DNA from: JALORV01 sp963724365
GTDB lineage: Bacteria; Pseudomonadota; Gammaproteobacteria; Burkholderiales; Burkholderiaceae_F
NCBI GenBank assembly: GCA_963724365.1
Contig: CAVRUR010000006.1
Location: 23,727-87,726 of the forward strand
Direction of reading: 5' to 3'
Length of the DNA: 64,000 nucleotides
This document shows positions 36,537-46,069 of this stretch, piece by piece (position 1 is the stretch's first letter; each line of letters starts with the position of its first letter). The notes below the pieces were generated by a model. It made no database searches, had not been told where the DNA came from, and saw only the letters and a program-made list of their open reading frames with translations. A program made the translations under genes and the position numbers.

Positions 36537-37171
36537 TCCTGGAGCAGGCGGGGGCCTTCAAAGGAGCATGTCGAACCAGACTGGCGGCCGCCAGCCTGGT
36601 CGCACTCACGCTGGTTGCCTGCGGGGGCGATGGCGGAAATCCGCTCGACAACCCCCCGACGGTGGCGAACCCGACCACGACGAGCGGCCAGAAGCTGTCC
36701 TTCGTCTACTTCCAGAAGTGCGTCCAGCCGGTCTTCCTGAAGCAGCTGCAGATCAACCAGAACGGCGTGATCTCTACCAACACCTGCGCCGCCGCGGGCT
36801 GCCACGACAACGTGACCGGTACCGGCGGAGCCTTCCGGCTGCTGGGCAATGCGCAGCCCGTCGATCTGTCGAACCCGGCCAACACGTCCGATGTGGTCCG
36901 CACCACGGACATGTACAAGAACTTCTACTCGTCGCAGGGCGAGGTGGTGTTTGGCGCACCGCTGTCGAGCCGGCTGCTGACCAAGCCGCTCACGCTCAAC
37001 GTCCTGCACGGCGGCGGGCTCATCTTCCTGAGCGAGAGTGATCCCAACGTCATGCTGATCCGCTACTGGATCAGCCGCCCGATGCCACAGGGCCATGACG
37101 AGTTCAGTTCCGCGGCCAACAGCATGTTCACGCCTGCTGACCCGAATGTCGGCGCCTGCAACACCCAATGA
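36533..37171 (+). CDS. Lipoprotein with CX4CH putative haem motif
   Basis: A 212-residue protein starting at ATG 36533, overlapping the preceding stop. The lipobox is LTLVAC, followed by GGDGG and a Pro/Thr-rich linker. One CAAAGCH sequence (36785-36805) is a CX4CH motif, an atypical c-haem site known in some cytochromes. VYFQKCVQPVF before it, and the later SRLLTKPL and GGGLIFLSESDPNVMLIRYWI, recall the C-terminal halves of planctomycete-type and HZS-linked cytochromes. It probably partners the three-haem protein. If the motif is not haemylated it may be a disulfide or metal site. Confidence 0.65.
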   Translation: MILEQAGAFKGACRTRLAAASLVALTLVACGGDGGNPLDNPPTVANPTTTSGQKLSFVYFQKCVQPVFLKQLQINQNGVISTNTCAAAGCHDNVTGTGGAFRLLGNAQPVDLSNPANTSDVVRTTDMYKNFYSSQGEVVFGAPLSSRLLTKPLTLNVLHGGGLIFLSESDPNVMLIRYWISRPMPQGHDEFSSAANSMFTPADPNVGACNTQ

Positions 37172-37946
37172 CGGCCGGCAGCCCGCAGACCCGGTGGCGA
37201 CGGGCGCTGACGCGCGCGGCGGCCTGCGCGTTGCTGCTGCTGACCGCTGGGAGTCGCAGTGCCGACGGCATCGGCTCAGGAGAAGGTGCAGATCACCGAT
37301 CCGTACATCGATCTGCGCACCGGGCCGGGTCGCGGCTATCCGATCTTCCACGTCGCTGCGCGCGACGAATGGATCGAGATCCTGCTGCGCCGGACCGACT
37401 GGTTCAAGGTGCGTACGGCCGAGCGGCCAGGAAGGCTGGGTCAACCGCTCGCAGCTCGAGACCACGCTGACCGAGGCCGGCACCACCAAGGCCTTCCGCG
37501 ATGTCCTGCTCGACGACTACCTGCGGCGCAAGCTCGAACTCGGCGCCGCCTGGGGGATGTTCGACAGCGAGCCGATGCTGAAGGTATGGACCGCGTACCG
37601 GTTCGCGGACGCGCTGAGCATCGAAGCCACGATCGGCCAGGTGCAGGGCACATTTTCGGGCACGGAATTCTGGAACATCAACCTCAATGTGGAACCGTGG
37701 TCGGATCAGCGGTTCTCGCCGTTTTTCGGCGTCGGGCTCGGCCACTTCAAGAACATTCCGAACGCGAGCCTCGTCAACGCGGTCGTCACCAATGCCAACC
37801 TGGCCAATGCGGCCGTCGGGCTGCGCTATTACATCGCCGAACGCTTCGTGGCGAAGCTCGACTACTCGATCTACACGGCCTACGTCTCGGACGGCGACAG
37901 CGCTGAATACCGGGCCGTGACCCTCGGCATCGCATTCTTCTTCTGA
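37168..37946 (+). CDS. SH3-domain outer-membrane beta-barrel protein (two frameshifts)
   Basis: About 259 residues after repair, starting at ATG 37168 overlapping the preceding stop. The signal peptide ends near PTASAQ. A bacterial SH3 domain (about 35-100) reads VQITDPYIDLRTGPGRGYPIFHVAARDEWIEILLRRTDWFKVRT and, after removal of an extra C near 37428, QEGWVNRSQLETTL. The rest alternates aromatic and polar residues as a small barrel (AYRFADALSIEATIGQ, FFGVGLGHF) and ends in AVTLGIAFFF, a terminal Phe typical of outer-membrane proteins. The first indel lies near 37250 in the signal region. It may link the barrel to peptidoglycan or to a partner. Confidence 0.7.
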
Positions 37947-37961
37947 GCGCGACATCCACCC

Positions 37962-38627
37962 ATGCGAAAACGACTTCTTGCGCTACCCCTTGCTGCCGGC
38001 CTCGCGATCGCCGCGACGCCGTCGCTCGCACAGAGCACGGCACCGGCCGCTGGGGCACCGAACCAGCCGCCGAACGAGCAGGTGATCGAGCCGACGGTGC
38101 CGCGACGCGATGTTCGCGTGCCGAAGATTCCCCGCCGGGACATCATCGCCGGCGCCTACCTGGGCACCTATTCGAGCGAGGACTTCGGAGCGAGCTTCGT
38201 GTACGGCGCGCGCCTCGGCTATCACATCACCGAGGACTTCTTCGTCGAGGCCGTCTACGGCACGACCAGTGTGAGTGACGAGAACTACCGGCAGATCCTC
38301 CCGGGCGGCGTCTTCCCCGAAAAGGAAGAAACGCTCTCGTACTACAACCTGTCCGTCGGCTACAACATCCTGCCGGGCGAGGTCTTCTTTGGCAGCCGCT
38401 ACGCAATGGCCTCCGCGCTGTACCTGATTGCCGGCGTGGGCAGTACCAAGTTTCTCGAGCAGAGCAAGCAGACCATCAACTTCGGTCTTGGCTACCGCGT
38501 ATTCCTGAAGGACTGGGCGGCCATCCAGGTCGACTTTCGGGATCACCTGTACACGCTCGATCTGCTCGGTCAGAGCAAATCCACGCAGAACCTCGAGCTG
38601 ACGGCCGGCATCACGTTCTTCTTCTGA
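37962..38627 (+). CDS. Outer-membrane beta-barrel protein
   Basis: A 221-residue secreted protein, frame intact. The signal peptide is MRKRLLALPLAAGLAIAATPSLAQ, followed by a Pro-rich linker (about 25-60) and alternating strands (AGAYLGTYSSEDFGASFVYGARLGY, FFVEAVYGTTSV, YYNLSVGYNILPG) ending ELTAGITFFF with a terminal Phe. It is of the OmpA-like eight-strand size and closely resembles the C-terminal half of the preceding gene, so the two are likely duplicates or partners. No known substrate. Confidence 0.75.
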   Translation: MRKRLLALPLAAGLAIAATPSLAQSTAPAAGAPNQPPNEQVIEPTVPRRDVRVPKIPRRDIIAGAYLGTYSSEDFGASFVYGARLGYHITEDFFVEAVYGTTSVSDENYRQILPGGVFPEKEETLSYYNLSVGYNILPGEVFFGSRYAMASALYLIAGVGSTKFLEQSKQTINFGLGYRVFLKDWAAIQVDFRDHLYTLDLLGQSKSTQNLELTAGITFFF

Positions 38628-38647
38628 CCTTCCGACCCAGGCACGAC

Positions 38648-39163
38648 ATGACATTGATCGCCCGAGTTTTCCAGACTGTGCGGCTGCTTGTGGTGGCCGC
38701 GCTCGCAGTCGTCGGCAGCGGAGCCGGCGCCGCCGTCACGCCATCGGCCGGCGCGCCCGACTTCACGCTTCCCAGCCTCGACGGTCCGAACCTGCGGCTG
38801 CAGGAGCAGCGCGGGCGCGTGGTGATGATCAACTTCTGGGCGACGTGGTGCGGACCGTGTCGAGTGGAGATGCCGCACCTCTCGAAGCTGTACGAGAAGT
38901 ACCGCGGCTCCGGATTCACGGTGCTGGCTGTCAACATCGACGAGGATCCGCACAAGGCCGCGAGCCTGGCGAAGCAGCTCGGCATGCGCTTCCCTGTGCT
39001 GCTGGATACCGAGAAGAAGGTGAGCCGGCTGTACGACCTCAGCACGATGCCGTCGACGGTCCTGGTCGATCGCGACGGGCGGGTTCGGTTCGTACATCGC
39101 GGCTACCGCGACGGCTACGAAGACACCTACGACAAGCAGATCCGGGAGTTGCTGCGCGAATGA
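38648..39163 (+). CDS. TlpA-family periplasmic thiol-disulfide oxidoreductase
   Basis: A 171-residue thioredoxin-fold protein with an N-terminal export signal (about 1-33). The redox centre is WATWCGPCRVEMPHL (CGPC) near residue 67, with the cis-Pro in STMPSTVLVD. APDFTLPSLDGPNLRLQEQRG is the usual TlpA/AhpC-like entry strand. It would reduce or oxidise Cys residues in neighbours, for example apocytochrome CxxCH sites or the CGC tail of the DUF4266 protein encoded next, whose start overlaps its stop (ATGA). Confidence 0.88.
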   Translation: MTLIARVFQTVRLLVVAALAVVGSGAGAAVTPSAGAPDFTLPSLDGPNLRLQEQRGRVVMINFWATWCGPCRVEMPHLSKLYEKYRGSGFTVLAVNIDEDPHKAASLAKQLGMRFPVLLDTEKKVSRLYDLSTMPSTVLVDRDGRVRFVHRGYRDGYEDTYDKQIRELLRE

Positions 39164-39414
39164 AGCCCGCTCGTCGAAACCTGCGGACCGTGCTGCGCAG
39201 CGCGTTGCTCGGACTCTTTGCCGCGGCTGCGCTGGGCGCATGCGCGATGCCGGAGCCCTGGGTCAAGCCGTATGAGCGCGAGCGGCTGGCCGACCCCTTG
39301 ATGAAGTTCCCGCGTGACCCGCTGTCCGCCAAGCACTTCGAGCACGTGCACGAGGTGCGCGAGGGCTCGCGCGGTGGCACGGGAGTGCAGGGAGGCGGTT
39401 GTGGCTGCAATTAA
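39160..39414 (+). CDS. DUF4266 small lipoprotein with C-terminal Cys-Gly-Cys tail
   Basis: An 84-residue protein. The lipobox ALGAC lies at about residue 27. Then WVKPYERERLADPLMKF and a His-containing segment KHFEHVHEVREGSRGGTG follow, and the end is GGGCGCN. All match the DUF4266 family as I know it. The paired Cys at the very end and His-x-His in the middle suggest metal or thiol chemistry, unproven. Start ATG 39160 overlaps the tlpA stop. DUF4266 is usually followed by DUF3570, as here. Confidence 0.82.
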   Translation: MKPARRNLRTVLRSALLGLFAAAALGACAMPEPWVKPYERERLADPLMKFPRDPLSAKHFEHVHEVREGSRGGTGVQGGGCGCN

Positions 39415-40603
39415 GGCGGCCGTCGAAGCCGCAACCCATCGCTGCCGGCGCGCATTGCGAAGGATGCAGATGGCGTTGCTGACGCTCGGCGAACGCCGCG
39501 GCGGCGCGCGCCGGCTGCCGTTCGTGGCGACTGCACATCTGCTCGGGTCGCTGGGCGGGTTGCTCGCGACGGGCAACGCGCACGCAGCTGAACTGCCGCA
39601 GGACCGCGCCGACCTGATGCTGCACAGCTTCGACGGTGGTGGGGTGACCGCCTGGGGTCCGGCGCTGCTGGTGCGCAAGAACCTGCTGAACAAGGCGTCG
39701 CTCTTTGCGACCTACTACGCCGACATCGTCAGCAACGCGTCGATCGACGTGGTCACCACTGCCAGCCCGTACGACGAAACGCGCCACGAGTACGGGTTCG
39801 GCTTCGACTACGCCGTGCGCGACTCGCTGATTACCGTGGCCGGTTCGTACAGCACCGAGCCCGATTACACCGCGACCGCTTTCAATATCGATGTCGCGAC
39901 GGATGTCTTCTCCGGCATGACAACGGTCGGTCTTGGATACACCTACGGTTCGGACGACGTTGGCAAGGTCGGCGAAGGGTTCTTCGACACCGCGAAGCAC
40001 TGGCGCTACCGGGTCGGCGTGACGCAGATCCTGTCGTCGCGCTGGTATGCCAACGCGAACTTCGAGGTCGTGTCGGACGACGGTTTCCTTGGCAGTCCGT
40101 ATCGCATGGCGCTCGTCTTCGGCGCCGCGGTTCCGGAGCGCATGCCGCGCACGCGTACCAGCCGAACCGTCCAGTTCCGCCTGGTCGGAGAGGTTGCTCC
40201 CGGCTGGGCGGTCCGCGGCGAGTATCGCTACTTCTGGGATACCTGGGACATCGCCGCGCACACCTTCGGAATCGGCGCGTCGACCCGCTTCGGCGAGAGG
40301 TGGCTGGTCGACGCCTATGCGCGCGGCTATCGCCAGGATGGCGCGCTCTTCTACTCCAACAACGCGACCAGCGAAACGCTGTATGTGACGCGCAACCGGC
40401 AGTTGAGCAACTACAACTCGTGGACGATCGGTACGAAGGCGACCTACGCGCTGAAGCGCGAGCCGGGCCGGTACGAGATCTTCCTGAACGGTGCGGTCGA
40501 GTTCTGGATGACCGATTACAGCGATTTCACGGACGTGCGGACCGGCAGCTTGTACTCGTACAACGCGACCGTGCTGCAGGTGTACGTGACTGCGCTTTTC
40601 TGA
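39401..40603 (+). CDS. DUF3570 outer-membrane beta-barrel protein
   Basis: About 400 residues. The export signal ends near ATGNAHA. Then come the DUF3570 hallmark VTAWGPALLVRKNLLNKASLFATYYADIVSNASIDVVTTASPYDETRHEYGFGFDY and a series of aromatic-flanked strands (FRLVGEVAPGWAVRGEYRYFWDTWDIAAHTFGIGAS), ending VYVTALF. I set GTG 39401 as start because GGGAGG stands before it inside the DUF4266 gene; ATG 39464 or 39470 are alternatives that give a shorter signal peptide. It is a probable outer-membrane porin-like partner of DUF4266, TlpA and ApbE. Confidence 0.8.
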   Translation: MAAIKAAVEAATHRCRRALRRMQMALLTLGERRGGARRLPFVATAHLLGSLGGLLATGNAHAAELPQDRADLMLHSFDGGGVTAWGPALLVRKNLLNKASLFATYYADIVSNASIDVVTTASPYDETRHEYGFGFDYAVRDSLITVAGSYSTEPDYTATAFNIDVATDVFSGMTTVGLGYTYGSDDVGKVGEGFFDTAKHWRYRVGVTQILSSRWYANANFEVVSDDGFLGSPYRMALVFGAAVPERMPRTRTSRTVQFRLVGEVAPGWAVRGEYRYFWDTWDIAAHTFGIGASTRFGERWLVDAYARGYRQDGALFYSNNATSETLYVTRNRQLSNYNSWTIGTKATYALKREPGRYEIFLNGAVEFWMTDYSDFTDVRTGSLYSYNATVLQVYVTALF

Positions 40604-40625
40604 TCTTTTGAGTAAGGGACGCAGC

Positions 40626-41228
40626 ATGTCGAACCGCAGCCTGCTCTTGGCCGTCTTCCTGGCCCTCACGGTGCTTGCCAACGCCTCGGCGCAGCCGACA
40701 CCCGCACCCGCGTCTTCCAACGCGACGGCTTCCACGCCCGCGCCTGCGTCCACACCCGCGCCCGCTGCCGCACCGACGTCGACCGGCAGCCTGGATGACC
40801 GCATCCAGGATGCCAAGGCCGATGTGATCCGGCTCAATCGCGACCTGATGGTGCTCGAGGAGGAACTGCTGTTCCCCGCCAACACCCAGGTCGCCATCTT
40901 CGTGTCGATGGATGTCGGCAAGATGTTCTTGCTCGACTCGGTGCGGGTGAAGCTCGACGGCAAGGATGTCGCCGGCTATCTCTACACGCCGGCCGAGGTC
41001 CAGGCGCTGCACCGCGGCGGCGTGCAGCGACTCTATCTGGGCAACCTGAAGTCGGGCACGCACGAGCTCGTGGCCTTCTTCACCGGCAAGGGACCGCACG
41101 AGCGCGACTACAAACGCGGCGCCACGATCAAGATCGAGAAGGGCGCCGATCCGAAATACATCGAGCTCCAGATCAAGGATTCGACCGGCAAGTTGCAGCC
41201 GGAGTTCGACGTCAAGGTCTGGCAGTAA
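40626..41228 (+). CDS. Secreted coiled-coil / beta-domain protein of unknown function
   Basis: A 200-residue protein from ATG 40626. The signal peptide ends near NASAQ. A low-complexity Ala/Pro/Thr linker (about 24-55) is followed by a short coiled coil, LDDRIQDAKADVIRLNRDLMVLEEELLF, and then a compact beta-rich domain (TQVAIFVSMDVGKMFLLDSVRVKLDGKDVAGYLY to LQPEFDVKVWQ). The frame is intact. It sits at the junction between the redox half and the motor half of the locus and may connect the two complexes. I do not recognise a named family. Confidence 0.65.
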   Translation: MSNRSLLLAVFLALTVLANASAQPTPAPASSNATASTPAPASTPAPAAAPTSTGSLDDRIQDAKADVIRLNRDLMVLEEELLFPANTQVAIFVSMDVGKMFLLDSVRVKLDGKDVAGYLYTPAEVQALHRGGVQRLYLGNLKSGTHELVAFFTGKGPHERDYKRGATIKIEKGADPKYIELQIKDSTGKLQPEFDVKVWQ

Positions 41229-41245
41229 CCGCTGCATGGCGAGCG

Positions 41246-43298
41246 TTGCTGTCCCTGAACCGACTCACTGGTCGCTGCGCGCGCGCCGCGGCGCTGGTCG
41301 GCCGTGTGCGCGTGCATGGCGTCGGCCGTGCAGGCACAGGCGTCGGGTGGTGCCAAGCCGGCGGGGGCGTCGCTGCCGTTCAGCTGGATGGACATGTCGA
41401 ACTGGCTGAACTGGTGGCCGTGGAGCGATACGACTCCACCACCGCCAGGCGGCGTCGAATCCCCGCATTACGGCGACAGCCTGTTCTACTTCTACCAGGG
41501 GCGCTACTTCACGTCGGTCACCCGGCTGATGGCGTCACAGCAGTTCGGCCGCATGGTGCCGCATGACGACGAGGCCGAGATCCTGCGCGGCGGGCTGTTC
41601 CTGTCGTACGGCATGCACCGTGAAGCCGGCGAGGTATTCGCCAAGCTGATCGAGCGCGGGGCGCCGCCGCCGGTGCGCGACCGCGCCTGGTACTACCTCG
41701 CCAAGATCCGCTACCAGCGTGGCCTGTATGCGGAGTCCGAGGACGCACTGGGACGCATCGACAAACCGCTGGCGGGCGCGCTGGAAGAGGACCGTGCGCT
41801 GCTGCAGGCCAACGTCCTGATGGCGCGCGGCAAGTACACCGAAGCGATCAAGGTGCTGGATGTGCTCGCCAAGGGCCCCGGTGCAACGAGTTATGTCCGC
41901 TACAACCTCGGCGTGGCCCTGGTACGTAGCGGTGACCTGGCGCGCGGTACGAAGCTGCTCGACGAGGTCGGCAAACTGCCGGCCACGAGCGACGAGTACC
42001 GCAGCCTGCGCGACAAGGCGAATGTCGCGCTCGGCTTCGCGTCGCTGCAGGAAGGCCGTAGCGAGCCGGCACGCGCCTACCTGGAACGGGTGCGGCTGTC
42101 AGGGATGTACTCGAACAAGGCGCTGCTCGGCTTCGGCTGGGCCGCCGCCGCCCAGGGTCAGATGAAGTCGGCGCTGGTGCCGTGGAGCGAACTGGCCACG
42201 CGCGACCCGAGCGATGCGGCCGTCCTCGAGGCCAAGCTGGCCGTACCGTATGCATTCGCCGATCTGGGCGCCAGCGCCCAGGCGCTCGAGCAGTACCAGG
42301 ACGCCATCGTCGTGTTCGACCGCGAGAGCGCCAACCTCGACAAATCCGTGGCCGTGATCCGCAGCGGCAAGCTGCTCGACGGATTGATGGCCAGCAATCC
42401 GGGCGAAGAGATGGGCTGGTTCTGGAGCATCTCGGAGCTGCCGGAGTCGCAGGACCTGCCGCTCGGCAGTCACTTCGCTCTGCTGATGGCCACACACCCC
42501 TTCCAGGAAGCGTTCAAGAACTACCGCGACCTGCTGTACCTCTCCCGAAATCTGCAGCAGTGGCAGGAAAGCCTGGGCGTGCTGCGCGACATGCTCGCCA
42601 ATCGTCGCCAGGCCTTTGCGGAGCGCCTGCCGCAGGTTCAGGAGAAGGAGCGCGCATTGAATCTCGCCGGCTTCGAGCAGCGCTTTGAGTCGCTGCAGGC
42701 CGAGCTCGAGCGCGTCGAACGCGACGGGGACGCGGCGGCATTCGCGACAGTGCGCGAACGCGAGCTGCAGACAAGGCTCGACGGCGTGCGGGAAGTGCTG
42801 GGAAGTGCTGGAAAGGAGTCCGGGATCACACCGGCAGAACTGGCGCAGGCGCGTGAACGCTATCGGCGCGTCGCCGGCGCATTGCTGTGGCAGCAGAGCG
42901 ATCAGTTCGCGGCGCGCCTGTGGAATGCGAAGAAGGGCATGCAGGAACTGCAGCGCAACCTGGCTCAGGCGCAGCAGCGCGATGCCGCGCTCGTCCTGGC
43001 GCAACGTGACGAGCCAGCACGGCTCGATGCGTTTGCCGGCCGCATCGATGCGCTGTCGGCGCGCGTCGACACGATGGTTCCGCGCGTTGCGGCGCTCACG
43101 CAGGAGCAGCAGGCCGCGGTGCAGGAACTCGCCGTGGCGGAACTCCTGCGGCAGAAGGAGCGGCTGGCGGCTTACGGGACGCAGGCGCGCTTTGCAGTAG
43201 CACAGATCGTCGACCGCGCCAGCCTGGCTAAGGGAGGGTGGCCGTGCGCCCGCGAACTAGCCTGGCTGCCGTGCGTGCGACTGCCATCATCGCGTTGA
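41246..43298 (+). CDS. Large periplasmic TPR protein 1
   Basis: About 680 residues. The open frame from 41304 lacks a good start. Joining a TTG start at 41246 (MLSLNRLTGRCARAAALVG) to AVCACMASAVQAQA through one indel near 41300 makes a convincing signal peptide. A Trp-rich segment WLNWWPWSD follows. Tetratrico-type helix pairs are then seen (HREAGEVFAKLIERG, YAESEDALGRIDKPL, YTEAIKVLDVLAKGP, ARAYLERVRLSGMYSNKALLGFGWAAAAQGQ). The C-terminal third (about 430-650) is a long coiled coil rich in Arg, Glu and Gln. Its last 61 bases overlap the next gene. Confidence 0.7.
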
Positions 43299-46069
43299 TG
43301 CTGCTCGCGGCATGTTCGAGTCCGTTCAAGCGGACGCCGCCCGAGCCGCCGACGCTGAAGTCGCTCGCGTCGCGCCAGGTGACAGTCAATCCGGATGCCG
43401 GCATCAAGGCCAATGAGGAGGATGCAGCACGCGCCTATCGCGACTTCCTGGCCGCGTCGCCGCGCGAGCCGCAACGGCAGGAGGCACTTCGTCGCCTCGG
43501 CGACCTTGAGATGGACCTCGTCGACTCGCGCATGGCGACGGGCGAAACGACCGGGTCCGCTGCCGACTACAAGGCGGCCATCACGCGCTACCAGGACTTC
43601 CTGAAGACCTACCCCAACGACTCGGGCAATGACCGCGTGCTCTACCAGCTGGCACGCGCCTACGAGCTGGGCGGCAACCTGGAGACGTCGCTCGCGACGC
43701 TCGACAAGCTGGTGCTGCTGTATCCGACGACCCGCTACCGCGACGAGGCGCAGTTCCGTCGTGGCGAACTGATGTTTGCGTTGCGCGAGTATCCGAAAGC
43801 GGAGGCGGCGTACCTGGTGACGGTGCGAGGCGCCAAGGGCTCGCCGTACTACGAGCGGGCGCTCTACATGCATGGCTGGTCGCAGTTCAAGCAGGCCAAG
43901 CTCGAGGATTCGTTGCAGTCGTTCTTCGGCGTGCTGGACCTGAAGCTGGCCGGCCGTGGCAACGAAAGTGATCTCGATAAGGTGCCTGGACTGACGCGCG
44001 CCGATCGTGAGCTGGTCGAGGACACGTTTCGCGTGACGAGCATCTCACTCGCCAACCTGCAGGGGCCGGCATCGATCCCGCCGTACATCAATTCTGATGT
44101 GCGCCGCGAGTATGAGTTCCGTGTGTACCAGCAGCTGGGCGAGCTCTACATCCGGCAGGACCGTGTCAAGGATGCAGCTGACACCTTCGGCGCCTTTGCA
44201 CAGAGATCCCCGTCGCATCCGGAAGCACCGGTGCTGCAGGCGCGCGTGATCGATATCTATGCGACCGGAGGTTTTCCGACGCAGGCACTGGAAGCGAAAA
44301 AGCAGTATGTGACTCACTACGGCGTGGGCAGCGACTACCAGCGTAGCAACCCGGAAGGCTGGTCCCGCAACGCCGAACCACTGGTCAAGACCCACCTGGA
44401 AGAACTGGCACGCTTTCATCACGCCGGCGCACAGAAGTCGAAGAAGAGCGAGGATTACCAGGAGGCGGTGCGCTGGTACCGCAGCTACCTGACCTCGTTC
44501 CCGCAGGACCCGCAGGCCGCGCAGAACAATTTCCTGCTGGCCGAGCTGCTGTACGAGGATGCGCGCTACTCCGAGGCGGCGGTCGAGTACGAGAAGTCCG
44601 CCTACGGCTATCCGCAGCACGCAAAGAGCGCCGATGCCGGATACGCCGCGCTGCTGTCGTACGCGCAGCAGGAAAAGCGGCTTGGCGCGCCCGACGTGCA
44701 GAAGGTCCAGCTGGCCGCGGTCGACAGCGCGCTGCGGTTTTCGAAGTCGTTCCCGCAGGACCCCCGCGGCGCGCCGGTGCTGACCAACGCTGCCGAGAAA
44801 CTGTATGCGCTGAACGACGGCGAGCGCGCCAGCGCGGTCGCGCGCCAGGTGCTGGCCCTGCAGCCGCCGCCACCGGCCGAGCAACGGCGCGTGGCCTGGA
44901 CCGTCGTGGCGCACACGTCGTTCGAGAAGGGCTCGTTTGTCGACTCGGAGCGCGCCTACGGCGAGGTTCTCGCATTGACGCCCGAGAAGGACGTTGCGCG
45001 CACCGCGTTAACGGAGCGACTTGCCGCCTCGGTCTACAAGCAGGGCGAGTCAGCGCGGGAGAAGGGTCAGCTGCCCGAAGCGATCGGGCACTACACTCGG
45101 GTGGCGACCGTGGCGCCGGCCTCGCCGGTGCGCGCCACCGCACAGTACGACGCGGCTGCGGCCATGCTGGCGCTGAAGGACTGGGACGGTGCGGCGCGCC
45201 TGCTGGAGGACTTCCGCACGCGCTATCCGAAACACCCGCTGCAGGACGAAGTGTCCGGCAAGCTCGCGGTGGCCTACGTGGAGAAGGGCAGCTGGACACA
45301 GGCCGCGGCCGAGTTCGAACGACTTTCGGCCGCGAACACGAATCCGCAACTGGCGCGCGCGGGTCTGTGGCAGGCGGCCGAGATGTACGAGAAGGCCGGA
45401 GCGCGCGCTTCGGCGGCTCGCGCCTACGAGCGCTACGTCAAGCAGTACCCCGAGCCGCTGGAACCTGCGCTGGAGGCCCGCTATCGGCTGGCTCGGGTCG
45501 CGCGCGAGGACGGCAATGGGGCGCGCGAACAGGCTCTGATGAAGGAAGTGCAGCGGACCGATCTGACCGCCGGCGCTGCGCGCACCGACCGCACACGCTA
45601 CCTCGGCGGCATGGCCACGCTCGCATTGGCGAAGCCGCTGGCCGACGACTACCGCAAGGTCGCGCTGGTCGAGCCGCTGAAGCGCCAGTTAAAGGTCAAG
45701 AAGGACAAGATGGAGCTGGCGCTGAAAGCCTATGCGACGGCGGCGGACTACGGCATCGCCGAGGTGTCGACGGCGGCGACGTTCCAGACCGCCGAGCTGT
45801 ATCGCGACTTCGGCAAGGCGCTGATGACATCGCAGCGGCCGAAGGGCCTGAAGAAGGACGAACTCGAGCAATACAACGTGATGCTCGAGGAGCAGGCCTT
45901 CCCGTTCGAGGAAAAGGCGATCGAGGTACATGAGGTCAACGCGAAGCGCACCGCGGTCGGCATCTACGACAGCTCGGTACGCGAAAGCATCACGGCGCTC
46001 GGGCAATTGCGCCCGGCGCGCTACAACAAGGTGGAACGCGCGGAAAGGACGGTCGATGCGATTCGTTGA
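43238..46069 (+). CDS. Giant TPR lipoprotein 2
   Basis: A 943-residue protein starting at GTG 43238 with GGGAGG before it. The lipobox is MLLAACSSPF. Nearly the whole length is TPR-like: GNDRVLYQLARAYELGGNLETSLATLDKLVLLYPTTRY, DEAQFRRGELMFALREYPKAEAAYLVTV, then many repeats with the Gly/Tyr/Ala/Pro pattern to about residue 800. The frame is intact. It resembles the large TPR proteins beside AglRQS/Glt-type motor genes. It probably forms an outer-membrane-attached scaffold. It overlaps TPR1 by 61 bases. Confidence 0.8.
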   Translation: MAVRPRTSLAAVRATAIIALMLLAACSSPFKRTPPEPPTLKSLASRQVTVNPDAGIKANEEDAARAYRDFLAASPREPQRQEALRRLGDLEMDLVDSRMATGETTGSAADYKAAITRYQDFLKTYPNDSGNDRVLYQLARAYELGGNLETSLATLDKLVLLYPTTRYRDEAQFRRGELMFALREYPKAEAAYLVTVRGAKGSPYYERALYMHGWSQFKQAKLEDSLQSFFGVLDLKLAGRGNESDLDKVPGLTRADRELVEDTFRVTSISLANLQGPASIPPYINSDVRREYEFRVYQQLGELYIRQDRVKDAADTFGAFAQRSPSHPEAPVLQARVIDIYATGGFPTQALEAKKQYVTHYGVGSDYQRSNPEGWSRNAEPLVKTHLEELARFHHAGAQKSKKSEDYQEAVRWYRSYLTSFPQDPQAAQNNFLLAELLYEDARYSEAAVEYEKSAYGYPQHAKSADAGYAALLSYAQQEKRLGAPDVQKVQLAAVDSALRFSKSFPQDPRGAPVLTNAAEKLYALNDGERASAVARQVLALQPPPPAEQRRVAWTVVAHTSFEKGSFVDSERAYGEVLALTPEKDVARTALTERLAASVYKQGESAREKGQLPEAIGHYTRVATVAPASPVRATAQYDAAAAMLALKDWDGAARLLEDFRTRYPKHPLQDEVSGKLAVAYVEKGSWTQAAAEFERLSAANTNPQLARAGLWQAAEMYEKAGARASAARAYERYVKQYPEPLEPALEARYRLARVAREDGNGAREQALMKEVQRTDLTAGAARTDRTRYLGGMATLALAKPLADDYRKVALVEPLKRQLKVKKDKMELALKAYATAADYGIAEVSTAATFQTAELYRDFGKALMTSQRPKGLKKDELEQYNVMLEEQAFPFEEKAIEVHEVNAKRTAVGIYDSSVRESITALGQLRPARYNKVERAERTVDAIR

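Noticed and set aside
39263..40963. A 566-codon minus-strand frame opposite DUF4266/DUF3570
   Set aside because: Antisense shadow of a conserved outer-membrane gene; no ribosome-binding site and no family features.
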